A DNA stretch of 64,000 bases, taken from Cryptomeria japonica. Its lineage: Eukaryota > Streptophyta > Pinopsida > Cupressales > Cupressaceae. A model generated the notes under the pieces. It was not told where the DNA came from. It saw only the letters and a program-made list of their open reading frames with translations, and made no database searches. The stretch lies in contig NC_081406.1 in the NCBI RefSeq assembly GCF_030272615.1, positions 143,213,041-143,277,040 of the forward strand, read 5' to 3'. Every line of letters begins with the position of its first letter. The first letter of the stretch is position 1. A program made the position numbers and the translations under genes. Below, in pieces: positions 1 to 11,373 of this stretch.

Positions 1-76
1 GTGGGGCAGGGGTAGGCTGGGGGAGGGGAGGGGTAAGGGGTGGGGGGGCGAAGGGTAAGGGAGGGGGGATGGGGTA
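1..76 (+). repeat. G-rich tract
   Basis: The first 76 bases are almost entirely runs of three to seven G separated by one to three other bases. Such runs could fold as G-quadruplexes on the plus strand. The tract is cut by the window edge, so its full length is unknown. It resembles the G-rich stretches near 44.5-46 kb. Confidence 0.7.
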
Positions 77-417
77 GTTTGAAATTTGAAAATTTCATTC
101 AAATTATGGCATAAACCTTGGTCACATGCTACCTTGGGTTGGTTGCCCAACTTAAATATTAAATCAATAAATTTAAAAAAGGCTATGTGATCAAAGTCAT
201 TTGATTCATCTATCAAACTGATTCCTTGTTTCTTGTGTTGTACTTTCCTTTTGTAAAATTGTGTCATAAGTTTATCTAGTAAGGTTCAGGAAAGAAAGAG
301 TTCCATAATAGAAACTACAAAGAATACCATAAGCGTTTCTTGAAAAACTAGGCATTTGAACTCAACAAGAGTTAAATTTTCAACAACAGGAGGTCCCCCA
401 ATTCACCACGAACCTAT
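77..417. other. Intergenic, nothing recognised
   Basis: AT-rich sequence with no open frame and no recognised repeat boundary. The adjoining frame at 418 may begin within the last tens of bases of this stretch, but I see no convincing start codon. Confidence 0.4.
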
Positions 418-915
418 AGATTTACTTTGGAGGACCAGGATTGTGAGCCTTTGTTTAGAGGATGTGGTTAGTTAGATTACTTCCTTAAACTACATGCTTT
501 AAATGAAGAAGTTGCCTTGGAATTTGCACACACTGAAAGATGACCAAGCAATGGTCAAAGGGTTAAGAGTTCCTATTACAAAACAAAGAATTGTACAAAT
601 TATATGCTTACCTATGACTGGAGAACCATTTCCATAGAACAAAGATGCTAGGTCAGCTAGAGCCTAGTTTACAAAGCATGTTGATCCTCCACTGCAAGTT
701 TCTCATCAGGGAACAAGGCAATTGTCATTACCACCACCTTGGGAGCATAGGGTAACATATATCATAATGTATTTGACCTCTGAGGGACACCAATCATAGT
801 TGCACTCCATTTGATTCAAGCTTTTGTGTCATTTAAGGTATGGACATTTGATGAATGTTCTGAATTCCCTTTACAACATGCTGAATTAGATGGCTATGCA
901 AGTGTAGAAAGGTAA
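418..915 (+). pseudogene. Retroelement-type ORF remnant, uncharacterised family
   Basis: Reading the plus strand from 418 gives protein-like sequence that keeps one sense across a frameshift near 528. Recognisable pieces are 'FTLEDQDCEPLFRGCG', 'LDYFLKLHALNEEVALEF', 'DDQAMVKGLRVPITKQRIV', 'LPMTGEP' and 'LPPPWEH'. Several in-frame stops (for example TAG after GCG, after FP and after ARA) show it is dead. The order of blocks (an LH-aromatic start, a 'xIAxxTGLxxxG'-like block, then a block with MxYxTxxG) parallels the minus-strand ORFs at 43501-43971 and 60762-61499. I infer one family of retroelement-borne proteins, possibly gag-like or related to the Pfam families labelled plant transposon protein. 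No function can be assigned from the sequence. Confidence 0.5.
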
Positions 916-2192
916 TATGCAAGCTAGTCTCAACTTTTTTTGTGACTTGAAGATTGTTAGACAATGTGCTAAAGTTGTTTTTATGCATGAGATAGGTTTG
1001 TTGGGAAAATGTGGATTAGCAAGCCCACTTAAAAGAAGGCCTATCACCTGAAAATGTAGTCATCTGAAATTGCTAGCGTGGAGATAGGGACATGTTCCAT
1101 TTTCCTCTACTAGAATGTGGAGTTTTTTAGTAACTATGCATTTACCTATTTAAACAAAGAACCTTTCTTAATTTTATGCAATTTTGGTGCAACCAATTAT
1201 GAATATTTAATGCTTCTCAAGTGAAGAAAATATCCATAGAGTGTGGGTTTTGACTTACATCAGTGTCACCTATGGGCAAAATACAACCATTTCTTAAATG
1301 ATACAAAGACTTTCACATGCATGTTAATCATATATTGAAAATTGAAACAAACATGCATAACACAAAGTTCTTTTTGCAACAAACACCTATGAATATAACA
1401 TGTGCAGAAAAGGCATGCAAATATGACAACTAATATATGATTTTATTTTGCAAATTCTTTGATCAAGACCCATACTTCACAATTGAGCCAAATAAATTTG
1501 ACGACTTTCAAAACACATCGAGTTGTTGCTGAGCGTGTTGCATGCTCCTTTGGAGTTGGTGAAAGAAAATGAAAAAAGTAATTTGTTTACATTTCAACAC
1601 TATAATTCAACGTCAAGGATTTAAATTGGAATTCAAAGCATCAAATTTCTCCATCAAATTTTGGATGGAGATGTGAACTGAATATACCTATCCCCTTATA
1701 TTTGTATAAATTTGAAAAGTGCGTGCTCGAAATTATTTAAAATTATGTTTAAAAATTTGCATGCAAATATATTTATAAATGATAATAGCTTAAAATACCA
1801 AGGCAGAAAGTTCACATTCTAATAGCTTAAAATACCAAAGCAGTAAGAAAGCAGTAGGATATTCAGTAATATGAAAGGATCACTCGATTGCTACTTGAGA
1901 AGAGAGGTAAAAATACCAAAATCACTTAGATTTGTCAATCACAGTTCAGAAGAAGAACAACTGAAGACAATTCAGTCCTAGTAGGAAAATATAAAGACAA
2001 TTATGTCTATTGTCAGATTAGTTAGCTGCAAATATTATACATTATCAAAGTAACTTTCTTACCCTTTGCAAGAAATAATTGATTTATACATAAGTAACAC
2101 TAAAATGAATGCAAAAATATCAATTTCTAGACCTGGGAAAATATGTATCCAAGAGTGATTTTGAATAACTGGCACTCACCAAGACATGAGAA
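916..2192. other. Intergenic, AT-rich
   Basis: No open frame of note. Short weakly coding-like stretches continue the remnant to the left up to about 1.3 kb, but stops are frequent and I cannot support a gene. The right part (about 1.7-2.1 kb) is the 3' flank of the PPR pseudogene; TTATT/AATAAA-like A/T strings are present but no polyadenylation signal stands out. Confidence 0.4.
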
Positions 2193-4467
2193 CTATGCCA
2201 CCCTAGAAATAACAAAAGAATCATCACTTACAAAGTCCTTTAATTTTTGCATTTGACGAACTTGAACCAGCCCGTCAAGTATTCGGACAGTTGAATCACC
2301 TGGAGCACAACCTTCTTTCTTCATTCGATAAATCACCCAAAATGTTTTTTCAAGGTCATGTCTTTCATGGAAGGTGTCTAATAATATATTGTATGTTATA
2401 ATGTCTGGAACTAAATGATTTGTTCTCATCTCACTCAACATCGAGAGAGCCATGTTAAGTTTGTTTTCCTTGCACAAAGAAGCAATCAATATACTATAGG
2501 TTACAACATCGGGAGCAATACCACCCACTTTCATCTTTGAAAAATACTTCAAAGCCTTATCCAATTCACCAATTTTGCAATGGCTGTCAATTAGACCTTA
2601 TTAAAGAGTGAATGTGCTCTAGAAAAAACTCCTGCCTTGCACAGGCCATCAATGACTTTGTTGTATGTCACTTCATCAGGTTTCAAATCCCTTGTCGCCA
2701 TCTCCTCTAAAATCTTCCCTACCATCTTCATTTCTCCTGTTCTACAGAATGCACATATTAGAGTAGTATATGTGATTACATCAGGATGATTTCCCCTATT
2801 TTCCATCTCAGAAATAAGTGTAAATGCTTCCATTTCCCTGTTACTGTGACATAAACCATCAATCAGAGTGCTATAGGTAACAACATCTGGGGAGTAGCCT
2901 TTGCTTAGTATATTTTTAAACAACTTTTGAGCCTTTTCCACTTCATGCAATTCACATAGGCTGCGTATCAAAGGATTATAAGTAATGACGTCCGGCTGTA
3001 CACCCCTTCAGGTCATGTTATGAAAACAATCCCAAGCCTTGTCCATCCTGCCATCTTTGCACAATCCATCAATAACCGTACTAAATGTCACTACATCAGG
3101 AAAAGGACCAAACTCCATTATTTGTACAAACAGATGGTAGGCTTTGTCTATTTTTCCAGCCTTGCAAAATCCATTTATCAGACTATTATAAGTATAGCTG
3201 TCAAGAAAATGATCGTCTTGTAACATTTTACCTACTAATCCTAGAGCTTCATCTATTCTTCTCCTTTGCAAAGACCATCAATCATGGTGTTGTATGTAAC
3301 AATATCTAGAGTGCAGTAACTATGTTTCATTCCAGCTACTAACCTCAAGGCTTCATCTTCCCTTCCCACCATGCAGAGACCGTTTATTAGGGTATTGCAC
3401 ACAATAATATTAGGAGAAATGCCAGTTTGTATCATCTCAGCAACCAAAACAAGAGCTTCAACTATTCTACCTCTTTTGTATATCTCGTCAATTAGTGTGT
3501 TGTATGTAACAATATCTGGAGAGCAGTAACTATTTTTCATTCCAGCTACTAACCTTAGAGCTTCATCTTCCCTTCCCATCTTGCAAAGACCATTAATTAG
3601 GGTATTGCATGGAATAATATTAGGAGAAATGCCAGTTTGTATCATCTCAACAAACAAAACAAGAGCTTCAACTACTCTACCTCGTTTGCAGATCCCATCA
3701 ATTAGGGTGTTGTATGTAACAATATTTGCAGTGCAGTAACTATGTTTCATTCCAACGAGTAACCTTAGGGCTTCATCTTCCCTTCCCACCTTCCAGAGAC
3801 CATTAATTAGGGTATTGCATGAAATAATATTAGGAGAAATGTCAGCTTGTATCATCTCAGCAAACAAAACAAGGGCTTCATCTACTCTACCTCTTTTACA
3901 TATCCAATCAATTAGGGTGTTGTATGTAACGATATTAGGGAAACAATGAACGTGCCTCATTCCGTGCGAAATCCCAAGTGCTTCCTCCATTTGATCCCGT
4001 TTACATGAAGCCTTTATGAGGGTGTTATAAGTGACAACATCTAGATGTATTTCCATCTCTTTCATTTCAGCAAGAAGGGTGTTGATTCGAGGGATATCAC
4101 CAGAGTTTCCAAGGCTACCCAAAAGCGCGTTGAAGGATATGACATCGAGAGGACGATGTTAAGTAATGATTGAATGTACAAGGTCCCAGGCCTTGTTCGC
4201 ATTTCCCAATTTTCAGAGGGCAGTAATATACTCAGTGAAGTGCTTAACATTAAATTTGTGGGTGATGTGAGGAGGGGGTTTGTCCTGTTTGTGTGTATGT
4301 TCATGTTGAGATGAGGAGGTTTTGGAGTATTGTTTGGAAGAATGAGGAGGATGAGGATGAGGATGAGGAGAAGGTACTTGTTTAAAGAGGGGGAATCGTA
4401 TCCATTTGAAGTTGGGGAATCGTATCCATTTGAAGTTGTGCATCATTATCTCCATATTAATATTCAA
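2193..4467 (-). pseudogene. P-class PPR protein pseudogene (restorer-like)
   Basis: The minus strand encodes a run of about 17 pentatricopeptide repeats of 35 residues, with the usual 'VVTYNTLIDGLCK' and 'GRVDEALVLFAEM' type helices. P-class PPR proteins bind organellar RNA, and arrays like this resemble fertility-restorer proteins. The reading sense continues from ATG near 4467 (a His/Pro-rich leader, 'PHPHPHPPHSSK') to the stop at 2193. It is interrupted by TGA at 4213-4215 and TAA at 4159-4161, then by a one-base loss near 3256-3262 (frame CK-GEE becomes RRIDEA). TGA at 3008-3010 follows, and near 2590 a frameshift with loss of part of one repeat (SLFNKV joined to LIDSHCKIGELDKAL). The lesions are few, so loss of function looks recent. 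No introns are apparent. An organelle-targeting leader is plausible but not demonstrable. Expression of a shorter piece cannot be excluded. Confidence 0.85.
3296..3960 (-). repeat. 210-bp tandem expansion of paired PPR motifs
   Basis: Within the PPR pseudogene, nearly identical DNA recurs every 210 bp. The boundaries are marked by 'ATATCTrGAGhGCAGTAACTAT'-like strings near 3300, 3511 and 3721, with a more diverged fourth unit near 3931. Each unit encodes two PPR motifs, one with 'NIVTYNTLIDxICKRGRV' and one with 'NIIxCNTLINGLxxVGRE'. DNA-level identity between units is much higher than between the other repeats in the protein, so this is a recent duplication of motif pairs. Confidence 0.85.
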
Positions 4468-4659
4468 GCGCGTAACAGAGCAGGGCAGAGGAGAACGAAA
4501 CCCTCACTTATCTTCTCTAACCTTCCTTCTCTCAAGCTGAGAATTTTTTAATAAGTCTATACTATTTGGGGTCTGGTATTATAGTTCATAGATTTAAAAA
4601 ATTAAAAAATAGTAAATTTATTTTTTTTTGGTTGAATTTTTTTAATTAAAAGAGGGGTA

Positions 4660-4675
4660 ACAATTTATCTAGTCA
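4660..4675 (+). repeat. LINE target-site duplication, left
   Basis: The 16 bases ACAATTTATCTAGTCA match those at 12388-12403 with one difference (G/A). They bracket the LINE exactly, next to its poly(A) end. Confidence 0.85.
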
Positions 4676-4855
4676 ACATCACATAATAACCTCCGTGGGA
4701 TTAGAATAATGGTGGACGGTGATGGCAACCATGGATGACGAATTTGGGTGGGGTGGCAAGGCCACAGCCTATGTGGCCACGACCACACAATACAAACACT
4801 CTTAAACAATGCAGGTGTATCACGGTTGGTAGATGACGATTTTTCTGAATAGCAA

Positions 4856-7112
4856 GTGCATGGCGCTAGGATTGATGATTTTCAGGAAAGGACGACACCG
4901 GTCCTTCCTCACAGGCAGATGCGATGGGCAAATGTGTTGTTTGATGACCATGATTTGGCTCAATTACAAACTTCTAATCATTCTCCTCAATGGGTTGTCA
5001 AGGATGGTCACTGGCGTGACTTGGCTTATGACAAATTCCTGCCGGCTTCGTCATATTTTCGTAAATTTACAGGTAATTCTATTCCAAAACCTTCATGTTC
5101 TTATTATAAATCTTTTGTTCCCAAGGCATTAATATTTCAGGGCATTCTGGGTCCTCCTCCTGTTGATCACCCGAAGACTCCTTTTAAGCGTTTTCATTCC
5201 TTTTTTGGTTCTAAAAAACCTAGGAAGCGTAGATTTGTTTCACCTCAACCACCATTCAAAATTTGTGATGGCTCCCCACGTTCTGATGGTTTTTCCTCAT
5301 TAGCTCCTTTTGGATCTCCCTCCCAGGATTGTAATCCTTCCCTCCCATCTTATGTCACTTGGCCAAATAACACTTTGGTTTCTAACCCTCACTTTCTTTC
5401 TTCCCTGAATGACATTCGTGTTGCTAAACGAGCTCCCTTCCATCCAAATCCACTTTCCCATAAGTCTCCCTCTGCATTTTCCGATTCAATAAGGGGTAAT
5501 CCTCATTCTTCTGTGTAGTATAAGGTTATATTCCCCGATTACATGATTCAGGACTGTGTGAAGTTATTACGTTCTACTGCCCTCATTGGTAAGCTTCTTT
5601 CTTCGGTTTCTTTTAGTAAATTGTTAACATGGGCAAAGTCTAATTGGGATGGTATGAAGGATTTATTTCTGTTTGATAAAGATTCTCTATATTTCACTAT
5701 GATTTTCGATTCTGAAAAGTATAGGGATTGTGTGCATAGATTTAAAGGGTGGTTTTGTTTTGGGATAGGAATTTTTACTCATGCTTGGTCTCCTCATTTT
5801 GATATTCAATCGGCGAAGCCACGGTTTATGCCCTTCTGGGTAACTTTCCCGGGTCTTCCTTTGGAGTATCGTGATGTCTATATGGTTGAAATCCTGGCAA
5901 ACAAATTGGGCATCTTTATTAAGGATGATTTAGTTCCTTTTGAACGAACTCATCTTTCAGTTAGGGTTTGTTTGTTATTAAATCTGTCTAAACCTATTCC
6001 TTCTGAGATTACTATTTGCTCCAAATATGGTGCGTGGATTCAGCCTATGGTAATTCAAGATTCGATCACTATTCATCCTTGTGCTCTGTTACTTGGCCAT
6101 TTCACCTCTCAATGTTGTGGTGATTCTGATGCACCTTTACAAGTTTGTTCAGATTTTTCATCTGATTTTCACCAATGTTCCTTTTTTAAAAGTAAGAATC
6201 GTCAGTCTTTGAAAGATCATAATGTTAAGGATTTTGCTCCTTTACCTCTTTTTGTTACATCTCTCGTTCCTTTTTTCTAGATATACCATATGTGATGTGC
6301 CTCTGATGGATTTTACTTTTCTCTGCTCTCTGGCCGTGTTCTTCTTTGTTATGTCTGCCATTCGTCGGTTTTGTTCTGTTTCTTCAAACTTGGTTAAGTT
6401 TCTTCCTAGTCCTTTCAAGGATTATTGGTCTTCTGAATTTCATTTTGAACCTTTTCTGTTCTCCTCTATGAGTTTTTTTTCAAATTTCTTGTCCTTCGGT
6501 TTCGTTTCCAAAATTGTTGTTACCTTCTAATGGTTGCACAGATCATTGCTCTATTAATTCTTCTCCTCATTCTTCTTTTGTGGGTCTGGCGGATGATACC
6601 AAAATTGTTCATAGCTTGATTTTTTATAGTGATTCTTTTTTGCCCATTCCAAGGTCTCCTTCTTCTCTTTCCATTTCTGAAGAGAAGATTTAGCTTATTG
6701 CTTCAAATATTTTATTTTTAGTTTCTTCTGATCTATTTGATGAGATTGCTACAAAGGAATTTCTTGAATTTTCTTTTTCTTCTGCATCTGCCTCTTCGGG
6801 GCCTGTCCATGATGGTTGTCATGTTTCCTCTTCTCAGCCAAATTCAGTTGAAGGTGTGGATGCGGATCTTATTGATAGTCCTTCTTCAACTATTTCTAAT
6901 TTGTATGGATTTGATTTCTCTCAGAAGTTAGCCTTGGAGCAATCTCCTTCTGTTTCCCCCCTATTGTTAAAACTCCTAAGAAGAGGGGTCGAAAACCAAA
7001 ATTGGCTAAAATCAAGGAGGAGATTGCGGCTGGTATTCAATCCACTATTGTAGAGAAATTTTCTTCCCAAGTCAAAACAAGGAGGGCATGTTGCTCTCCT
7101 TGTGATAAATGA
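4856..7112 (+). pseudogene. LINE ORF1 (DUF4283-like RNA-binding protein), broken
   Basis: ORF1 proteins of plant L1 elements package the element RNA. The frame running through 4856 reads to an amber TAG at 5516-5518 and continues in the same frame to TAG at 6278-6280. The DUF4283-like core lies at about 5700-6060, with 'FWVTFPGLPLEYRDVYMVE' and 'LGIFIKDDL' typical of the family. A CCHC-like knuckle is degraded ('CGDSD' region near 6115). A low-complexity Ser/Pro linker follows in another frame, with a TAG at 6691. The tail has a basic patch 'TPKKRGRKPKLAKIKEEIA' at about 6970-7030, which may serve nuclear localisation or RNA binding. The true start is uncertain: an in-frame TAG lies just upstream of 4856, and an ATG at 4731 is in a different frame. 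The stop TGA at 7110-7112 overlaps the ORF2 ATG. Confidence 0.8.
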
Positions 7113-10100
7113 GGATTTTATCTTAGAATGTCAGGGGCTTAAATGCCCCTGACAAAAGGGGAAGGATCAAGAAATTTCTTGATTCTTCAAAAGTGGATAT
7201 CATCTCATTGCAAGAGTCTAAACTTTCTCAGGATTCTTTTGATAACATAATTTCCAAATGGTCCCTTTGGAAAGTTGTTCATGTTCCTTCTTTGGGTGCT
7301 TCTGGTGGTCTCATAACTTTATGGAATCCTAAATCAGTCAAAGTTGAGATGTTATCTTTTGCTTCTCATTGGCAGTTGTTAAAGGTTGACTGGTTTGAAG
7401 TCTCTTTTGTTCTATTTAATATTTATGGTCCGACTTCTCCTTTAGATAAAACTGACTTATGGGATTCCTTATCTAAATTGTTTTTACGATATGATAATTT
7501 TTTTATTGTGCTTGTGGGTGAATTTAATGCTCTCCTTTCCCCAGATGAAAAAAGAGGGGGTAATCCTACAACTCAGAAGGTTATTGATGACTTTTCTTCC
7601 TTTGTACAAGACAATGTGTTATTCGATATTTTCCCTTCTAACGGTTCTTTCACTTGGACTAATAGGAGATCTAAATGCTAGATTGCCTCTCACCTTGACA
7701 AATTTCTTATTTCCCCAAACCTACATTTGAGCAACTTTTCCTTTTCTTCTGAGATTCTTACCTCCTCAGATTCTAACCATTTCCCAATTTTGCTCAATTT
7801 TGATAAATTGGATCAGGTTTCCTCTGTTAGACCTTCTTTTAAGTTTGAGAAAATGTGGTTCACTCATCCTCATTTTCTTTCTTTATTAAAGAAATGGTGG
7901 ATAAGTGCTCTGTTTTGTAAAGGTACTAAGATGTTTCAATTTTATTCCAAACTGAAATTTGTGAAATGTCAAATTATGGCTTGGAATAAATTGGTCTTTA
8001 AGAATATTTTTCATGAAAAAGAGGCAGTTGCCAATTATTTGAAGGTTGTTAATGAGGAGATTATTATAAATGGCACTAATTCCTCCACTAATGATGCTCA
8101 AAAGAAATTGCAAGCTTACTAGGAGATCCTTTCCCCCCTAGTTGAAATCTATTGGCAGCAAAAGTCTCATGAGGTTTGGCTTAAAGAAGGTGACAGGATT
8201 ACTGCCTTCTTTCAAGATGCAGCCAAGCTTAAACAAGTTGCTTCTACAATTTTTAGTATTAAGGATTTTAAGTCTGGTTATGTCCTTAATTCCTATCAGC
8301 AGATTAGAGAGGAGGGGGTGTCTTTTTTTAAGGAATTGTTATCTCCTTCTTTTTCTTCTTCCTTTATGGATCATCATGTGGATTTGCTTTTAGATTCTAT
8401 CCCCTCCCTTGTTTCTCATGATGTAATGACTTTCTTATGAGGCCTTTTTCTTTAGATGAGCTTCATTTTGTTGTTTTTTCCATGGCCCCTGGCAAAGCTT
8501 CGGGTCCTGATGGGTTGGCTATCTTGTTCTTTCAGAAATGTTGGGATTTTATTGGTTTTGACTTATTAATGGCTTTGGAAGAGTCTAGGAGGGGTGGGTA
8601 TATCCTTAAAAAATTTAACATCACTTATATTGCCCTTATCCTAAAATCTAAGAATCCCCAAACTTTTGCTGAATTTAGACCCATTTCTTTGTGCAACTCT
8701 ATTTACAAAATCTTCACCAAGGCTATTTATTTAAGACTTAAAATTCTCCTTCCTCGTATCATCTCTCCTCAAAAAGGAGGTTTTGTTTTGGGTCGAGAAA
8801 CTCATGAGGGAGCAATTGTTGCTCATGAAACTTTACAGTCCATAAATTCGTCCAATATCCCAGCTTTTGTGGTCAAACTTGATATGATGAAGGCTTAAGA
8901 TAAAGTTTGCTGGGCTTTTTTGCTCAAAGTTTTGAGAAAATTTGGTTTCTCTGAAAGCTGGTGTAAATGGATCAAGAGTTGTATTTCTACTGCTTCATTT
9001 TCTGTCATCATTAATGGAGCTCCCTCTAGATGCTTTTCTTCAACCCAGGGTGTTAGACAAGGAGATTCTTTATCTCATTTCTTATTTATCATTATGGCAG
9101 AAGCTTTTAGTCTACTGGTTATTAAGCAAAGGGATCTGGGCTTTTGGCAAGGGCTGTTAATTCCTAATTCTAATATTTCAGTCACTCATAACCTTTTTGA
9201 TGACGATACACTTTTATTTGGGTCTTCTTCTATTCAAGAGGTTACTCATATTAAATTTATTCTGGATACTTATACTGCTGGATCTGGCCAACAGATTAGC
9301 CCCCATAAATCCAAGATCTTCATTTTTAATACTCCTTAGTTGGTGGCTCATAGAATTGTGAATATCTTAGGTTTCCTAGTAGACTCTCTTCCTTCTACCT
9401 ATTCAAGGATTCCTTTCTTTATGGGATCTGCTAAGTCTTCTTTTTGGAATTCGGTTACTGAGAGACTTAAGTCTCATATTTCTGCTTGGAAGGCTAGGTG
9501 GTTGTCTCTTTCAGGTAGGATACTTCTCATTAAAATGGTCCTATTTGCCATTCCTAATTACTATATCTTAGTTCTTCAAGCTCACAGATCAGTTATCTCC
9601 CAAATTGAAAAGATTATTCGATCTTTTCTTTGGAAAAATAACATGATAGGAGATAAAAAGATTCTATTGATTTCTTTGACCAAGATGTCTCTTTCCAAGA
9701 AAGTTGGTGGTGTTGGGATTCAAGACTTATCTAAAAGAAATAGGGCTTTTGGGGGAAAACTAGTTTGGTCTATGTATACTAAGCCCCAATCTTTGTGGTG
9801 CTAAATTATGCAGGCTAAGTATTTGGATTCCCAGAATCCTGCTAGGATCTTCACAATTTCTAATCCTCCATAGGGGTCTGCTATTTGGAACTTTATGATC
9901 TCATGTAGGGAAGTGGTCTCTAATTTTCTCTCCTGGCAGGTCCATTCGGGGGAGGATATTCTTTTTTGGAAAGACTCCTGGAATGGCTTTCCCCCTCTTT
10001 CACAACATGATTCTCTTGCTTCTGTTTTAGTTGTTCTTTCTCAATCATGGGGAGTTAGATTGGTTGATTATGTAGATAGTGTTGATCTGTTTTCTCACAA

Positions 10101-11373
10101 GGTCTCATGTAAGGATCCCTCTACTCTTCCATTGTCCTTGTAGGAAATTCAAAATTTTAAATCTATTTTGCAAGATCGAGTGGCTTTCCTTTCTAACATC
10201 AAAGATCAACTTATTTGGTGCCCTTCTAAATCGGGAAACTACTCTGTTAAAGAAGGATATTTTGTTGTTCAACAAATGGCCAATCAAAATGCTCCTCATC
10301 GTGCCTTTTTGTTCTATTGGAATAATTCAGTATTACCTAAACCTGGTGTTTTTTCCTGGCTCGCACTGCAAAATAGAATTTTGTCTAGTGATCATTTAGT
10401 CAAATTTAATATTGCAACCTCCTTTTCTTGTGTCTTATGTGGTAAAGCTCTTGAAGATATCAATCATCTTTTTCTTCATTATGAGTTTGTGAGTAGTTGT
10501 TGGCATTTTGTCCTCCAAAATTTATCTCTTTCATTCCATTTAACTTTATCTTTATGGGACATGTTTCAATCTTGACCAGTTTTGTATTCATCTTCTCTAT
10601 TTGTTTGTTTGTGGTTTATAATTCCCTCTTCAGTCATATGGGCCATTTGGTGGGAAAGAAACAAGCACATTTTTAGATGTGACTCATCAGATTTATCTAT
10701 TGTTCTTGGGATTTTGGAAAGAAGTATTATTGAGCAAGTTAATGCTTATGTTCAGAAATATTTTAATATAAATTCAGAGTTCTCTTCCTGGGACAATTTT
10801 ATGATTTCTTCTTGGAAAAGTATCATTATTCCTATATCACCTGCCTTTCCAAGGATTCGGAAAACACCTATAGACAGAAATTCCATAAAATGGCATCCTC
10901 CTAATGCCCCTTTTTGTAAATTGAATTTTGATGGATCCTCCCATGGAAATCCTGGTGATTCAGGAATAGGGATAGTTTTTTGTGATCATTTGGGTTCTTT
11001 ATTAGCATTAAAAGCTATGCCAGTTTCTTCTGGCACAAATAATATGGCCAAGGCTTGTGCTCTTTTAGAAGGTCTTGTTATGGCTAAGGATTTGAATTTC
11101 AAATACCATCATATTGAAGGTGATTCGGCTATTGTCATTAATGCTTGCAAGGTAAGAAAAGCTGATAATTGGCATTTCTGATATATTCTTGAACAAATAT
11201 GGACTTTTCTTGATACGTTTGAGCACCTCATCATCTCACATGTTTATCGTGAAGGTAATGCAATGGATGATTGCCTCGCTAATATGGGTTGTGACAAAAC
11301 TGTTATTGATTCCTCTCAATTGGGGTGTGATTTGATGAGCTTCTCAAACCTATTAAGTATAGCATGTAGATAG
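7109..11373 (+). pseudogene. LINE ORF2 (endonuclease, reverse transcriptase, RNase H), broken
   Basis: ORF2 makes the enzyme that nicks target DNA and copies the element RNA. The start is ATG at 7109, overlapping the ORF1 stop as ATGA. The endonuclease occupies about 7109-7810 ('ISLQESKL', 'NIYGPTS', and 'GEFNALLSPDEKRGG' where GDFN is usual). The reverse transcriptase spans about 8440-9340 ('GKASGPDG', 'AEFRPISLCNSIYKI', 'GVRQGDSLS', and 'FDDDTLLFG' in place of FADD). A Cys-rich zf-RVT segment ('CVLCGKALEDINHLFLH') lies at about 10425-10490, and RNase H ('NFDGSSHGNPG', 'IEGDSAIVINA') at about 10920-11150. Stops are at 7124, 7679, 8120, 8896, 9337, 9802, 9871, 10141, 10573 and 11179, with a frameshift near 8430. 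The final stop is TAG at 11371-11373. Most stops can be explained by one C-to-T or G-to-A change. Confidence 0.88.

Noticed and set aside
4330-4551. Plus-strand frame rich in Arg/Met and Glu
   Set aside because: Antisense of the His/Pro-rich leader of the PPR pseudogene.
8142-8393. 83-codon frame inside the LINE
   Set aside because: Shadow of ORF2; the correct frame gives the linker between endonuclease and reverse transcriptase.
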